Positions 22,491-33,294 of a stretch of 60,000 nt of DNA are shown one piece after another. The DNA comes from Symsagittifera roscoffensis (lineage: Eukaryota; Xenacoelomorpha; Acoela; Convolutidae). Made by a program: the position numbers and the translations under genes. The notes below the pieces were generated by a model. That model searched no databases. It was given only the letters and a program-made list of their open reading frames with translations, and had not been told where the DNA came from. The DNA is taken from assembly GCF_963678635.1 (NCBI RefSeq), contig NC_087063.1:44746101-44806100 (forward strand), in the 5' to 3' direction. Within the stretch, counting starts at the first letter, position 1, and each line of letters starts with the position of its first letter.

Positions 22491-22990
22491 TGTGTCCTTT
22501 ATGTTCTTTATGAACCTCGATTTTCCACAAAACAACTTAAGTTTTTTGTTTCAACTAAAATTTTCAACTAAGAGATCGTTTTCTTTATTGTCAAAAGAAA
22601 TGTGAAATAACTGATAACTGAAAAAGTTGGTGGGAAACTGGGTTTTTGTGAAACGAATCAAGCTATAAACATAAAATATAAAACAAGACGGTTCGTATCA
22701 GGGCCGAGCCCTGAATTTTTCAAATGCCATTTAAGATCTGTGGAGCAGTAATGAAATTATAAAAAAAAATTGTAATAAAACAAAATGAAATATTTTCTCA
22801 AAAAAAATTGGAAGTTTTTCAAAAACATCACCCCACATATCATATTGAGTACACAGCGATAGATTTTGCTCCTAATAACATATCCCTTTTGGCCCATAAG
22901 TTTTTTTGAACCAATTTGAAATGAATTCTAAGACGTCTTAATAGCTCAAAATTTATCGCGCGTTAATTGTCCTAAATTGGCCAAAATGGG
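22491..22990. repeat. Family R fragment
   Basis: Resembles 21955-22080 and 21270-21500 (ATGAACCTCGATTTTCCACA; GAAACTGGGTTTTTGTGAAA; AGATCTGTGGAGCAGTAATG). Degenerate, non-coding. Confidence 0.45.
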
Positions 22991-23985
22991 TAGCTTCAAA
23001 CCCCCATAATTTTTCCAAAATGATCACAGGTGAAGTATTTTTCAAATTTGAGCTCAAGACAACAATACCTTTTGAATGATAAAAAATCCCGTCGAAAATG
23101 CCAGATAAAAGTCAAAATTTGTCGGAAGAAAAAAAACCCCACCCCGAGCACGAAACTTCAGTTACTTTTGTAAGGAAAGTCGGAACAAAAATAGAATTTT
23201 TGTTGTTTGAATTGCTCTTTAAAACCTACAATATCTCAATTATGAACAACAAGTTGAAATAGTGAAAATTTCTTCATTTAAGTTATCAGCTGGAAATCAG
23301 TCAAATTTGAAGCTGTAGAGTCAAATGAAATTCATCAAGAAGTTTCTGATTTGACTCAGCAAAAAACCTTAGACATTTTCTGAAAGCGCCTTGTGTGTTG
23401 GAAGTTTCAATTGCAACAACAAGCTAAGGCTGTTCAATCGAAATATGAGCTGTTCAATCGAAGTAGAATTTGAAAAAATCAAGCTTAGTATCAAAGTAAA
23501 TGTTTTCTAATTTATTTTGCATTACTTGGTCCAATAATGTAAATTAAATGAGAAAAATTTCGCTTGATACTAAATTTGTTTTTTAAACGTTAAACCTAAT
23601 ACAAGCACTGGCAAAAAAATTTCCGTTAATAATTTATCTGATCATGATACTTTTCCGACTTTGCTTAGCAAAACTTCTCATATCTTTGAAATGCTTTAAA
23701 GGGGGGAAGTAATGGGAAGCTGTTTAATTCATCATCTGTCCCGCACTGGTGTTTTTTGGAAAAAAATCACATACGTTAGCTAATTTTTGCCTGAATGGTT
23801 TAATTAAATGGTTAAATGATTAATAAATGATTATTAATTGATTGAACATTACTAAAAAAAGCAATTATTTGATGAAAAAAAAACGGAAAAAATGCATTAC
23901 AATCGAACTTTTTCTTGTTCCTTTTAATATCGGGTCTTTTCAAAAATGCACTCAAGATTTCGATAATGAATTGTTGAAAAATATG
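22991..23985. other. Unclassified AT-rich DNA
   Basis: No gene recognised. GCTGTTCAATCGAA occurs twice at 23427-23462. A stretch near 23085-23200 (AAAATTTGTCGGAAGAAAAA; GTCGGAACAAAAATAGAATT) loosely resembles 59225-59320 near the right edge of the window. Confidence 0.35.
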
Positions 23986-23989
23986 TTTT

Positions 23990-24305
23990 AAAAATCCCTA
24001 TAACTGTCTGAAGGCGACATGCAAACTGATAATATTTTAGACTAACAACATTATTCCATTTATTATTTTCTGTTCTACAAAGGCGCTGATGATTTTGAAA
24101 ACTTTCAATTTATCAACTCATCAATTAATTTTTTAAACTAATGTTCACCAAAATTTTCAGAAATTGGATATTTCACATCATGATTATTTCAAATCATGAT
24201 TATTATTTTGCTTTCCACATGTTTATGCCTTTAACATAATTTCTGAAATGTAAACACTCTGAAAGTTTTCAAAAGCAATGTTTTTTTTTCGAAGTTTTGC
24301 CAAGA
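23990..24305. repeat. Old inverted fragment of family U
   Basis: On the minus strand it resembles 7060-7400 of copy A. CTGAAGGCGACATGCAAACT is the inverse of the GCATGTCGCCTTCAG segment, TTTTAGACTAACAACATT of the AGTCTAAAATGTTGTC segment, and AATTTTCAGAAATTGGATA of TATCCAATTTCTGG. Similarity is low, so this is an ancient copy. Confidence 0.5.
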
Positions 24306-25129
24306 CCATCGCATGGAAGAAGAAATTTCTTGGATTATCTTTTTAAAATTCAAGAATCACTAAGTGATTAAAAAAACAATTTTCAATGCAAGCTAAACAA
24401 GCGCTGCAACTGTGAATAAAGTCAGTCAATTTAATTTTAGTAGCAATAACTGTCTTTTGAAAAACGCATGTTGAAAAACTGATTGAAGTGAAGCTAAGTT
24501 TGGTAAGTTTTTATTATTAAAAACCGAAAGTTTTAATCATCTAAGCAATTCAAATAAGGAAAAAATGAGTAAATAGAATCGAATTTTTGAGAATTTGCTA
24601 TCAAACAAAGTGATTATTAACAAAGCTCTGATACAATCATTTCAATAGCTTGTGTCACAAAAATTGAACATCTTTCATGCAAGCAGATGATTCAATTAAG
24701 CTTTTAAAAACCCCAATCAAACTTTAATGCTCGGATCTAATATTTTAAATAGGTCGGTAATAGGGCATGGTGAGAGATAAAACTTTGAAACGAATTCAAT
24801 AAATTGAAATATTAGTTTGGCTTTATGTAAATTATTGGCTACCATTTTGCCTTTTTTGAAAGGAAAAATGTTTCACCCAAGCAAGCGATGAAAAAATGAG
24901 TTAAGTGAGTTAATTTTGATATCCTAAATCAATTAATTAAAGTATTATATTTCGTGGTAAGAGTTCTGTGGTATTAGTTCTGGTTACATACCTGAATTTG
25001 GCCGAGACAATAAAAAAACGCAAAAAACGCAAAGACGGTCTAAACATAGATGATCACCACGAAAATTTGATTCAAAAAAACTTTATAGTAAATTACATTT
25101 TTGTTTATATACCGATACTTATAGTTGAG
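24306..25129. other. Unclassified AT-rich DNA
   Basis: I see no gene, tandem repeat or homology to other parts of the window. Open frames are short and of random composition. Confidence 0.3.
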
Positions 25130-25275
25130 TAATCAAGATCACTAGGTTGTTTTTGCTCCGGTCAGCAAAAGCGGGAAGGAGTTTTCTGATTGGTTTTTTT
25201 CTATCCTACTCAAAGTCGGTTTTCACGAAGAACGAGCCTGCACTACCGAATGAGGCTCATCTTCAACCCTATTAT
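25130..25275. repeat. Direct repeat, first copy
   Basis: GAGTAATCAAGATCACTAGG, then CTATCCTACTCAAAGTCGGT with TTTCACGA and ATGAGGCTCATCTTCA, is related to 26530-26665 (GAGTGACCAAGAATACTAGG, then TTTTTACTCAATTTCGGTTT with CCACGA). The offset is about 1.4 kb in the same orientation. Confidence 0.45.
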
Positions 25276-25481
25276 GCTCAGCCCTAAAAAGTCTTTGAAC
25301 GTTATCTAAGATTGTTTTTTCAAATTCTGAAGCTGAATACCAACTCCGCACTCTTTAAACTTTTATTTATTTTTTTTTTCAAAATTTTGTTTTCAATTTC
25401 GTTTGATTTCATTTTTTCTTGAAAAATATTTCCACCTCTAGCTTTTAATTGTTCATATGCAAATTCAGCAATGAGCAAAAA

Positions 25482-25589
25482 TGCGGAATCCACTTCAATT
25501 TGCGGATTCCGCTGACAAATTTTGCGGATTCCACTTACAGTTGCGGAATCCAGAACAACTAGCTATTTTTGCTTGTTGCGGAATCCGCA
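25482..25589. repeat. Cluster of TGCGGAWTCC palindromic motifs
   Basis: Five copies of TGCGGAATCC or TGCGGATTCC lie at 25482, 25501, 25523, 25542 and 25577. The last is extended to the near-palindrome TGCGGAATCCGCA. Spacings are 19, 22, 19 and 35 bp. The motif is unusually GC-rich for this neighbourhood. Confidence 0.75.
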
Positions 25590-25912
25590 TCAAAACAATC
25601 GTGCCGACAAAATTTACGTGACAGTACGCGGAATTCACTGAAAATTTGAAACATATTTAAAGACTTGTCTCTGGAATCCATGAACACAAAAATGTGCGCC
25701 TATCCAGTGCCCAGTTTTGCCTCGTAATGTTATTGTATTCAACTGTGCATTGTTTTGTGCTAACTACTCTACAAGGCAACCAACAATTTTTGTGAACTAT
25801 TTATATTATTGAATGAACTGAGTTCTAGTTTTTTGGCAATCGGCGAATAGAACAATGTCTTAGTCAACCAAAAAAATTGTAAATGAAAACTTTGGCATCA
25901 GGCAATTTTGTC

Positions 25913-26129
25913 AAAATGTTGGCTCTTTTTCCTTTCCCCCCCACCTCACACGAGCTTCAATATATTAGTGTAACGAGTGGTTTTACGAGGTTGAGTATGA
26001 AGACCAAATATGTTTGTCGTGGCCTTATCAGTCTGTATGTAAATTTGCATAACAATTGTACAATGTGGTCAACAAATTTACTCGTAAAAAGTTGCAGGTG
26101 GGGGGGAAAGGAAAAAGAGCCAAAATGTT
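25913..26129. mobile_element. Family M MITE, copy 2, with 8-bp TSD
   Basis: The element is 25921-26121 (201 bp). Its ends GGCTCTTTTTCCTTTCCCCC plus CCACCT and the exact inverse (AGGTGG plus GGGGGAAAGGAAAAAGAGCC) form perfect inverted repeats of 26 bp. AAAATGTT stands directly before (25913-25920) and after (26122-26129). The interior has no coding capacity. An 8-bp duplication suggests mobilisation by an hAT-type or similar transposase, which is inference. Confidence 0.92.
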
Positions 26130-26694
26130 TTGCCTACAACATCTTGTTGAGGCTAAGAGCAGTGGAAATTGTTCTAAACTATTCAAAAGTTTAGCATTGC
26201 AATAATTTTTAGCGTCAATGTTTCAATTTTAATTTCGATACGTTTCCTCGTTAAGGTGCTAAAAATAGTGTTTTAGTGTTTTTGGTTAAAAACAATAGCC
26301 AAAGTGCGCGAGTTGCAAAGCTTGAAATAATGCTAATGGCTATTGTGATTTTTAGTAGAAAATGTAGATTACCATAATTTTTGCGCGTTCCTTAAAATTC
26401 TAAATGAATGAAATATGCAGATAAAGCCATTAAAATTCATTTTCTTTAATTGTAAAATTTTAAAGTTTTGTTTTCAGTTTTGAATTCCGATGTGAAGTTC
26501 CACATTACTTTCATACTGACACGTATATTTGAGTGACCAAGAATACTAGGATGTTTTTTTTTTGACCACCGAAGGGGCGGAGGATTTTTGTACTGGTTTT
26601 TACTCAATTTCGGTTTCCACGAGAAACCAGCCGGCCATACAGAGTGAAGTTCTTTCATCCGTGTATATCGTTAATTTTTTTTTGAACGTTAACC
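26130..26694. repeat. AT-rich spacer with second copy of the 25130 repeat
   Basis: Nothing recognised until about 26530-26665, which is the second copy of the direct repeat at 25130-25275. Confidence 0.4.
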
Positions 26695-26762
26695 GAGGCT
26701 CTTAGTCTAGTGGTGAGGCGTTTAAGTCGAAATCGTCAGGTCGTGTAGTCGATCCCCTGCCA
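26695..26762 (+). repeat. tRNA-like SINE head, third type
   Basis: CGAGGCTCTTAGTCTAGTGG gives a box A (TAGTCTAGTGG, 26703-26713), and GTAGTCGATCCCC (26745-26757) is a damaged box B at normal spacing. The stems do not close, so this is a relic and not a working tRNA gene. Confidence 0.45.
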
Positions 26763-27959
26763 TGGCAATGATAGTGTGTGAGGACGAGCTCACGCTTGAC
26801 CTCTAGCTTCAGCTCTACCACAGCTGCAATAATGGTTTCCACGTAAAAGTTATACCAGCAAAAAACTTGAAAACAAACCTCCACTACAACCGCTTTTTTC
26901 GCTAAAAACATTCACATTAAGATGAAAAAAGAAAAAAAACCATTTCAACAAATTACAACAACTTTTTCGTTGCCTTCGCGTAGATTTTTTGTATAAAGTA
27001 GTAGTTTTCGTCATTCCGAGCATGCTTTCAGATACGTGGCCATAATTCCAACTCACTTTTTGTGAAGTGGCTCAATTCATGAATTGCAAATTTTAAAGAA
27101 GAATTGCAAAAAAATGGATCGTATGGTAATGATATTTTTGAAAACGTCTTCTTGTTTTGGGTTGCCAAAAGGTTGTGTAGGATTTATAAGGGCATGATTA
27201 AAGTTAATCCGTAAAATCCGGAAAGCGAATTAAATTCCACTCACCTCGCAAAAAATGGTATCCAATCTTTTTCTGAATTTGATTAATCATCTTTATGACC
27301 CTTGCAACTATATTGCGAGTTCTTAGGGTATGATTTTATAGATAAAACAGTACATTTTGCTTTTTCACTTTTGACTTTTTCACATTTTTCTAAATCTTTG
27401 CCGGACATTTTGGATTTTTTATTGAGTAATGGAGTTGACTATTTTTGCACCCCAATAATCTTCGAGATGACAAAAGTTATTCGCAAATCGTTTTATAGGT
27501 TATTTGGCCTGCCTTTCACTTTTAGACAGTCGATCTACGCAATGCTGTAGTTCACCAAAGTTCTATAGGGTTGAAGGCAAAATTTTTCCATTCGTTTTCT
27601 TTAAAAACACAAGTGAACAAATTTGGGCCCAAAATTACGATTACAACATGTGAAGTGCTTGCTAGACTTCAAGGATTATTTTTGACATTTACAAAATTTT
27701 TAAGTATAGGTACGGAGTGAATTATTAGCGCTGCCTTCTATGGGCGTGTCAACTTAACTGAAAATAGATTATCACTCAAAAGATTTTCTTCATTATGTGA
27801 ATCAATGGGCCTCACTAACGGGTAAAGTTAGTTTCAATATGTATTTAAAAAATTCTCCGATAAAAATGAGTAACTCCACCAATAATTTTTACTTCAGCTT
27901 TTTCAAAACAAGTCAGATAGTTTGGACCAGACATTCGAACATCTCTGCTGTAATTATAT
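26763..27959. other. Unclassified AT-rich DNA
   Basis: Open frames of 82 codons (27302-27550) and about 69 codons (minus 26911-26702) show no recognisable domain. Part of 26763-26900 may be the body of the preceding SINE. The right edge is fixed by the LTR that starts at 27960. Confidence 0.3.
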
Positions 27960-28200
27960 TGTCATACCGTGGTGTATGAACGTGATGTGACGGTTACTGA
28001 ATCCAAACGGATTGATAAACAAGATCTTTTGCGTAAGCGAGACAAAACAGCTGATTCATAAAATCATTTACTGAGTTCTGAGCTACTGCTCATAGATCAC
28101 TGGCTTGGCACCTTTACAAGGTCAATCGACCAAACAGAAGGTTTAGTCACACGGTGCAAATATAAATGCATCAAAGTTTATCGATCCGTGCTGGATGACA
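27960..28200 (-). repeat. 3' LTR of the gypsy element
   Basis: 241 bp matching 34253-34495. The ends TGTCAT and ATGACA are inverted repeats of each other, as expected for LTR termini. Confidence 0.9.
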
Positions 28201-28216
28201 TTCCCCGTAGGAGAAA
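28201..28216 (-). other. Polypurine tract
   Basis: On the minus strand GGAGAA lies further out and ACGGGGAA ends exactly at the 3' LTR start (TGTCAT). This is the position of the plus-strand primer in LTR elements. Confidence 0.5.
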
Positions 28217-29880
28217 AACATGAGCAATTTTGTTTTATTTGAGTTTATAGTCCCCAGGGGACTCTCCTTGTAATTCATAGTTCGTGTCCTTCTTTTGGTG
28301 ACGTCCTTTCTCAATTCTGGTCTGTCGTGTGGTTGTTTTCTTGTCTTCTTCATTGTTTGTTATCATTCTCCGTTTGTTTTTCCTCTTCCTCATTTGTCTC
28401 GTCGTCGTTTTCATTTGCTTTTGTTCCGTCGTCTTTCCTGCCTGTCTTTCCAATAAAGAATACTTCAGTCGTGCCTTTTACGGGGCTATCAACTGAAGAA
28501 ATAAGGTCAAAAATTTCCGTTTCTTCTTGATTTCTAGTTTTGTTTTTCGGACTGATTGCCTCGAGGAATTTCATGCACGCCTGGTACTCTGTCCAAAAAA
28601 CCCTTTTCCTGGATTAGCGATTTTAGATTTGGCTTTCAAGGTGGCTAAGTTGCTTCTGTTGGTGACTCGATATTGAATTGTATTTTCTTTTTGAATTCCG
28701 TTTTTTTTTCGATCGTGTTTATTAGTGCGTTGGCCCATAATGATTGGCGATATCGTACTGATTTTCTCATTGGCTCAGCGAACAAGACAATTGGTGGTGT
28801 TTTCTTTTGGCTGAAACGGTGCCGATATCTCTGACGTTGTCGACGATTTCTCTTCTTCATCCTCTATGCTGTCGGAGCTTTTCGTGAGGGTGGCTTTGGA
28901 CTTTCTGTTTTTTCCCTCCGTTTAGGGGCTCATTCTTCTTGTTGTATGTGTCACGCGGATAGGTCGGCCGCCCGTCCGTTACCCTGTAGGCTTGGCTTGT
29001 CGCTTTGTTGGGCTGCTCTGTTGTTCTGCGGCTTGCTCCTTCCTAGTGAGCCTTTTTGGGAGACCTGTTACTGCGTCCTCTTTAAGCATCGGATGCTGAG
29101 GTGAGTTGGGCTGCTCAATTTGTGAGAAACGTAGGCAAGGTCCGGATCTCCGTGCGGATTTGTATGCAACGTAAGCACTTAACCGTAAAGGTCTGCAAGG
29201 CCCGTATGTTAGAGGCTTAGAAACAAATGAAACTCCACTATTCCTTAGTAAACTGGGTTGTTTCCCGAACACTTGCACCCACGAGGTGTGTGGCGTATAA
29301 GTTAACATTTTTCCGCAAATGGTTTTGTGTTTTTGTTCAGAAGTCTTATGGTCCTTTACCTTGGTGGCTATTCGGATTGTTTTTCTCGCTACTTGCTGTA
29401 ATCGTTCTTCGGTGCTTTTGTCTACTTGTTCCTGTACCCCTTTATATCTTACGTTTAGCTTATCCTTAACTATTTCTATGGCTCGTCTAGACTTCGCACT
29501 TGGCGTTTGTTGCTATTGATGTGGCGTAGATTTGTGTTCCAAATGAAAACTCGTGGGTAATGTTGAACGTCGCTTTTTTGACACTTCGTTCTCCGACCAT
29601 CGGTGTAAGTCGTGCATGATTTGTGCTGGTAGTGGTGGTTTTGTGAGATTGTTCCGATCTAAATATGCTTTTTTTTTGCATTTTCCTAATTAAGGTTGTT
29701 GGGGGAGCTTCTCGTTGCTAAATTGGAGGGAGGAGTATTTGGTTTTCGGCCCAAGTGTGCTTCAAACGTTGAGATTTTTGTTACCCCGTGTGGATACGTA
29801 ATGTTTTTTTTTATTTCGTCTACATCCGAGGCAACTTCATTTGGTGTGTTTGTTTTATCTCTTCTGATCACCCCTTAACT
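28217..29880 (-). pseudogene. Post-integrase tail of gypsy pol
   Basis: Follows the integrase core. 29871-29686 contains TKISTFEAHLGRKPNTPPSN, the usual conserved segment after the catalytic domain in this type of element (P-F-E-x-H-F-G-R-x-P). 29681-29487, 29308-28979 and 28860-28645 are open pieces in changing frames, rich in Lys, Arg, Pro and Gln. 28574-28350 is very acidic (Glu and Asp clusters). The minus strand around 29500-29400 gives a charged helix. I see neither a chromodomain nor an envelope. Confidence 0.6.
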
Positions 29881-30500
29881 CTGTTTCAACGTTTGGATCA
29901 TATTTTCTACCAGCCCTATTGCTCTATGGTCATCTACCAGTGAAAAAAGTAATTTGATGCTATTTGTGTTACAGAACAATTGAAAGTTTTTGGCCATAAA
30001 TGTTTGTGCTTGATCATACTTTTGTCATCGCGATACCCCAATAATCAAAATATACATTTGCATAAATTTTATGGCGATATCCGCCATTGTGTTCGACACG
30101 ACTTTTGCCGTGGGGTCTTTCCACCGTTTATTTATTGCAACTAAAATGTATGTGCCTTTATTAAGTTCATCAGGGAGAGACCCGGCAAAATCTAACAGTT
30201 CTTTTTCATTAGGTTTGACTACCGGTTTCATCTGGAATGAGTGTTTTTCCCTAATATTTGTTTGAGGTTTTTACCTTGTTCTGTGCAATGTTCACAACTT
30301 TGGGCCACTTGGACTATTGAACAATGGATGTGTGGAAACCTTACGTGCAGGCACAAATTCATTATGGCCCGCCGATCCAGGATGGGTCAGATGCAAACTG
30401 TCCAGTGCTGTTTGTCTCAGTTGTGTTGGAATGACGATTCCTCGTCTATGAGCAAACAGTCGATCTCGTTTTTTGACAGATTTCTTTATGGCCCGCTAGT
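29881..30500 (-). pseudogene. Integrase of the gypsy element
   Basis: Zinc-binding HHCC: LDSLHLTHPGSA supplies His residues (about 30390) and SCEHCTEQGKNLK the Cys pair (about 30290). Catalytic core: LLDFAGSLPDELN (first Asp, about 30190), then DPTAKVVSNTMADIAIKFM, YDQAQTF (second Asp, about 29995) and AIGLVENMIQTLKQ (Glu, about 29910), followed by a stop. The best uninterrupted piece is 68 codons at 30231-30025. It would have inserted the cDNA into the genome. Frameshifts at about 30240 and 30020 and the stop near 29880 make it inactive. Confidence 0.85.
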
Positions 30501-31600
30501 CTCGTTGGTTGTAGATTTCTGTCTTTCTTGGTGGCGGCAGCGATGAAACGTACCCGGACAGCGGCGAGGAGTTTTTTTGCAATTTCCGTCGAAATAGCCT
30601 TGTATCCTCCTCTGACTCGGTATTCGTGCTTTCGTCAATCGTTGCGATGATCCCTTCTGTGATCAAGTGATGGCTGGCTTCTAGTTGCGTTTGATGCGTG
30701 TTCGTCATGGTGGGAGGTTCGAGGTTTGGAATGAGTTCTTCGTAACTGCTTTGGATCGGGTTCACGCGTCTTTCGCAGTACTCGTAGGTCGTGTGCACTT
30801 CGATGAAAAATTCGGTTTGGGTGGCAGCTGTCATTACGATTTCCTCCATCTGCTCTGCTTGGTTTGCCATTTTCGTTCGTGTTTCTGGCGCAGCTTGATT
30901 TGCCATTTTCGTTCGCTTTTCTGACGATTGTGCATCAGTGACTGGTTCGCTAAACACAGTTTTCGGGAAGTTTAACTGCTTTCTGGGCTTCGATGATAGA
31001 AGTTCTCGTGCGTCGTTAACTTCCACTGTCGGTGGATGCGTGGTGGCTGTTTTTTGTTTATTTGTGACTGGTTTCTGTTTGTGCCACCGTGGGTCGGACA
31101 AACTCTCCTATCTATCCAATGAGCCTTGCCATTTGGTTTCTTTTCTGCCTCGCGCCTCAAGAGTCTTTACGTCATCTGGGATAAACCACCTTTGAATCTT
31201 TTTAGGTCCCCCTTTCGACTCATTTTCTCTTGTTTGTAGATTATTTTGACAGAATGTGTAGAATTAAACTTTTGGTTTGAATATTTCGAAGACTTTAGCT
31301 GACTGTATTTGAGCTGGTTTTGAGCAACACTGATCTGATGTGGATGTTTTAGAACGACTGCATTCGGAATTTCCGGAATGTTTAAATTTCGATTTAGAGT
31401 TTGCAGTACTAGTTAGCAATTTTTCCGCGCGCTTTTTGATCGGCATATATCGTGCCTTGTTCTGGTGCCCTTTTGATTGGCTAGATTGATCAGTATGACG
31501 TTTTCAACCACCTCAAGGTTGTTTATTAACAAAGTAGTTGATGCAATTGCAAATTCCTTGTCGTACGCGCTTGGGAGTCTTGCTAATTTAACCGTTTTTC
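30496..31600 (-). pseudogene. RNase H to integrase linker of gypsy pol
   Basis: A 201-codon frame (31101-30496, MSDPRWHKQKPVTNKQKTAT) plus 31446-31264. It is Thr, Glu and Lys rich, likely disordered, and contains a short duplication (two blocks of RTKMANQA). At over 300 codons it is a long spacer between the two enzymes. It is the longest intact frame of the element. Confidence 0.6.
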
Positions 31601-31960
31601 TCGACAGGTAGTCTATTAGCCCCATTTCATTCCCCGCCAGATGTTTAATACCAAAGTTAGGGGATATTAATCGGTCATACCATCGGGCTAACCTGCTCTG
31701 ACTAGTTTTTGATCTTTCACTTGCATTTGGTGCGCTGATCAAAGGTTGATGGTCTGTGTTGAAGTTACAATGTGTTCCATATTGGTAGTATTTAAAATGT
31801 TTGATGGCCCAAACTACCCCGAGTAATTGTAGTTCGTTAAGTGATCATTTTCTTCTAGCGATGCAAGAAACAGGAAGCATAAGCTATGGCGACGCAGCCT
31901 TCCGGAGAATTTTGCTCTAGTGCAGCCCCTAAGCCTGATGTAGAGGCATCGCATACCACG
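31600..31960 (-). pseudogene. RNase H of the gypsy element
   Basis: CDASTSGLGAALEQ (about 31925) is the first conserved block with its catalytic Asp. LGVVWAIKHFKYYQYG (about 31810) and NFNTDHQPLISAPNASERSK (about 31750) follow, the latter with the T-D-H-x-P-L motif. SRLARWYDRLISP and HLAGNEMGLIDYLSR (about 31640) form the usual end. It would degrade the RNA strand during reverse transcription. The piece 31742-31413 is open. Confidence 0.85.
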
Positions 31961-32870
31961 CGGGTATCTGGTTAAAATGTTTATGTTGAGTTATTTCTGA
32001 AACTAATTTTATAATGTTGTTGAATGCTGTGTTGACTTCAGGTTTCTAATAAATTTTTTTCTGTATTTTTAGCAGTGGACATAGAGTGGCGGCAGTTTGT
32101 GCTAAGTTAGGAATGTAACGTGTTAGATGAATTGTTAGGACCCATAAAATTTTTTAATTGCTTAAAAGTTTTTGGTGGTGATAATTTTTGGATAGCCATT
32201 GTTCTTACTATGAGTGCTTTAGTTCCTTCACTGTTAATATTGTACCCTAGCCATTGAACTTGCCAACATGCAAAAATACATTTGCCAAGGGATGTTGCGG
32301 GGTTTTCTTCGTCTAATTTTTCAGGACCGTTTGTAATTTTTTTTTGGGAACTCGAGTGATCCTTTCGTTATTATCAATATGTCATCCAGATAAGCGTATC
32401 TATTTGTGCAATTTGTGTGCCTTAAGTCAATTGTCTTCTGAAACTCGACTGGCATGTCAATGAGACCATAAACTCCGTTTTGGATTTGACAAGTCCCGGT
32501 GGAGTTGCCTCCGATGAGGCTGAAATTGCATTGTTCTCTGGTTAGTTTGTCTAACGGAATCTGTGAATAAGCGTACCGCAGATCAAGTTTAGAGAATAGG
32601 GTTTGTTGGGACTTGTCTTATTTCACAACCTTTGCAATGTTCTCCAAAAAGAGATCTATATTTAGCATATGCTATTTATTTTGTGAATAAAATTGTTTAT
32701 CTTTTCAGAATCCAACGCCAACTTGACGGTCTGGTCCTTTTTCACGGTTATAGCGATTGTGCTAATAAATTGTCGATCTGGACATTTGTTCAATTTGATT
32801 ATGTGGTTTTGGTAAATTAGTTTGCTGATTTGTTTTTCAACCCATTCCTGCAACTGTACGGAGATCCGGC
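31961..32870 (-). pseudogene. Reverse transcriptase of the gypsy element
   Basis: WVEKQISKLIYQNHIIKLNK and VKLALDSEKINNFIHK (32853-32662) mark the N-terminal fingers. TLFSKLDLRYAYSQIPLD (about 32595) is motif A with the first catalytic Asp. YAYLDDILII (32398-32372) is the catalytic motif, intact. Stops and frameshifts separate these pieces, for example near 32640 and 32340. Connection sequence follows to 31961. The motifs are diagnostic of Ty3/gypsy. Confidence 0.9.
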
Positions 32871-32879
32871 AATAAATAT

Positions 32880-33290
32880 ACTTTCCTTTGCAATTATGTA
32901 TTCAACATTATAAACTGTCAAATTTCTAGCGGCTTCTTCCGGTGGAATTTATTTGAATATTGTTGATTTGTCTTTTTTTTGTAGTCGCGGTGCCGTTTTT
33001 TCATTAAGAAATGATGTCGGGCTTCCACATTTGGCGATGGCGAATAGGTCATTCATTTTTGTTTTCAATTTTACGATGTGTCCGTTTAGGTCATCTTCCG
33101 ATAAGCTGGCTAATTTTTTCACCTCGAACGCTTCTGAAGCTGTCTTCGCTGAAAATTTGTCAATTTGGTATTCTTCCCAACCATCTTTAGATGTAAATTC
33201 CGCGAACGCCGTTGGGTCATTATCCGTTATATCCTTTTCAGCTTCTAAATTTTTTGTTGTTCGTCATGTTGATTCTCTAAATAATTGACG
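32880..33290 (-). pseudogene. Protease of the gypsy element, active site lost
   Basis: About 33036-33010 reads AKCGSPTSFLNEKTAPRLQ. In related elements the segment before GSPTSFL is a D-(S/T)-G catalytic triad; here the Asp and Ser/Thr positions read Lys and Cys. The domain is joined to the end of gag. It would cleave the polyprotein and should be inactive here. Confidence 0.6.
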
Positions 33291-33294
33291 TTCG

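Noticed and set aside
28235-28574. Acidic and basic short frames as host genes
   Set aside because: They lie between integrase and the 3' LTR of the gypsy element and are part of its tail.
30241-31195. Plus-strand frames in the gypsy region
   Set aside because: They are opposite-strand shadows of the linker and integrase on the minus strand.
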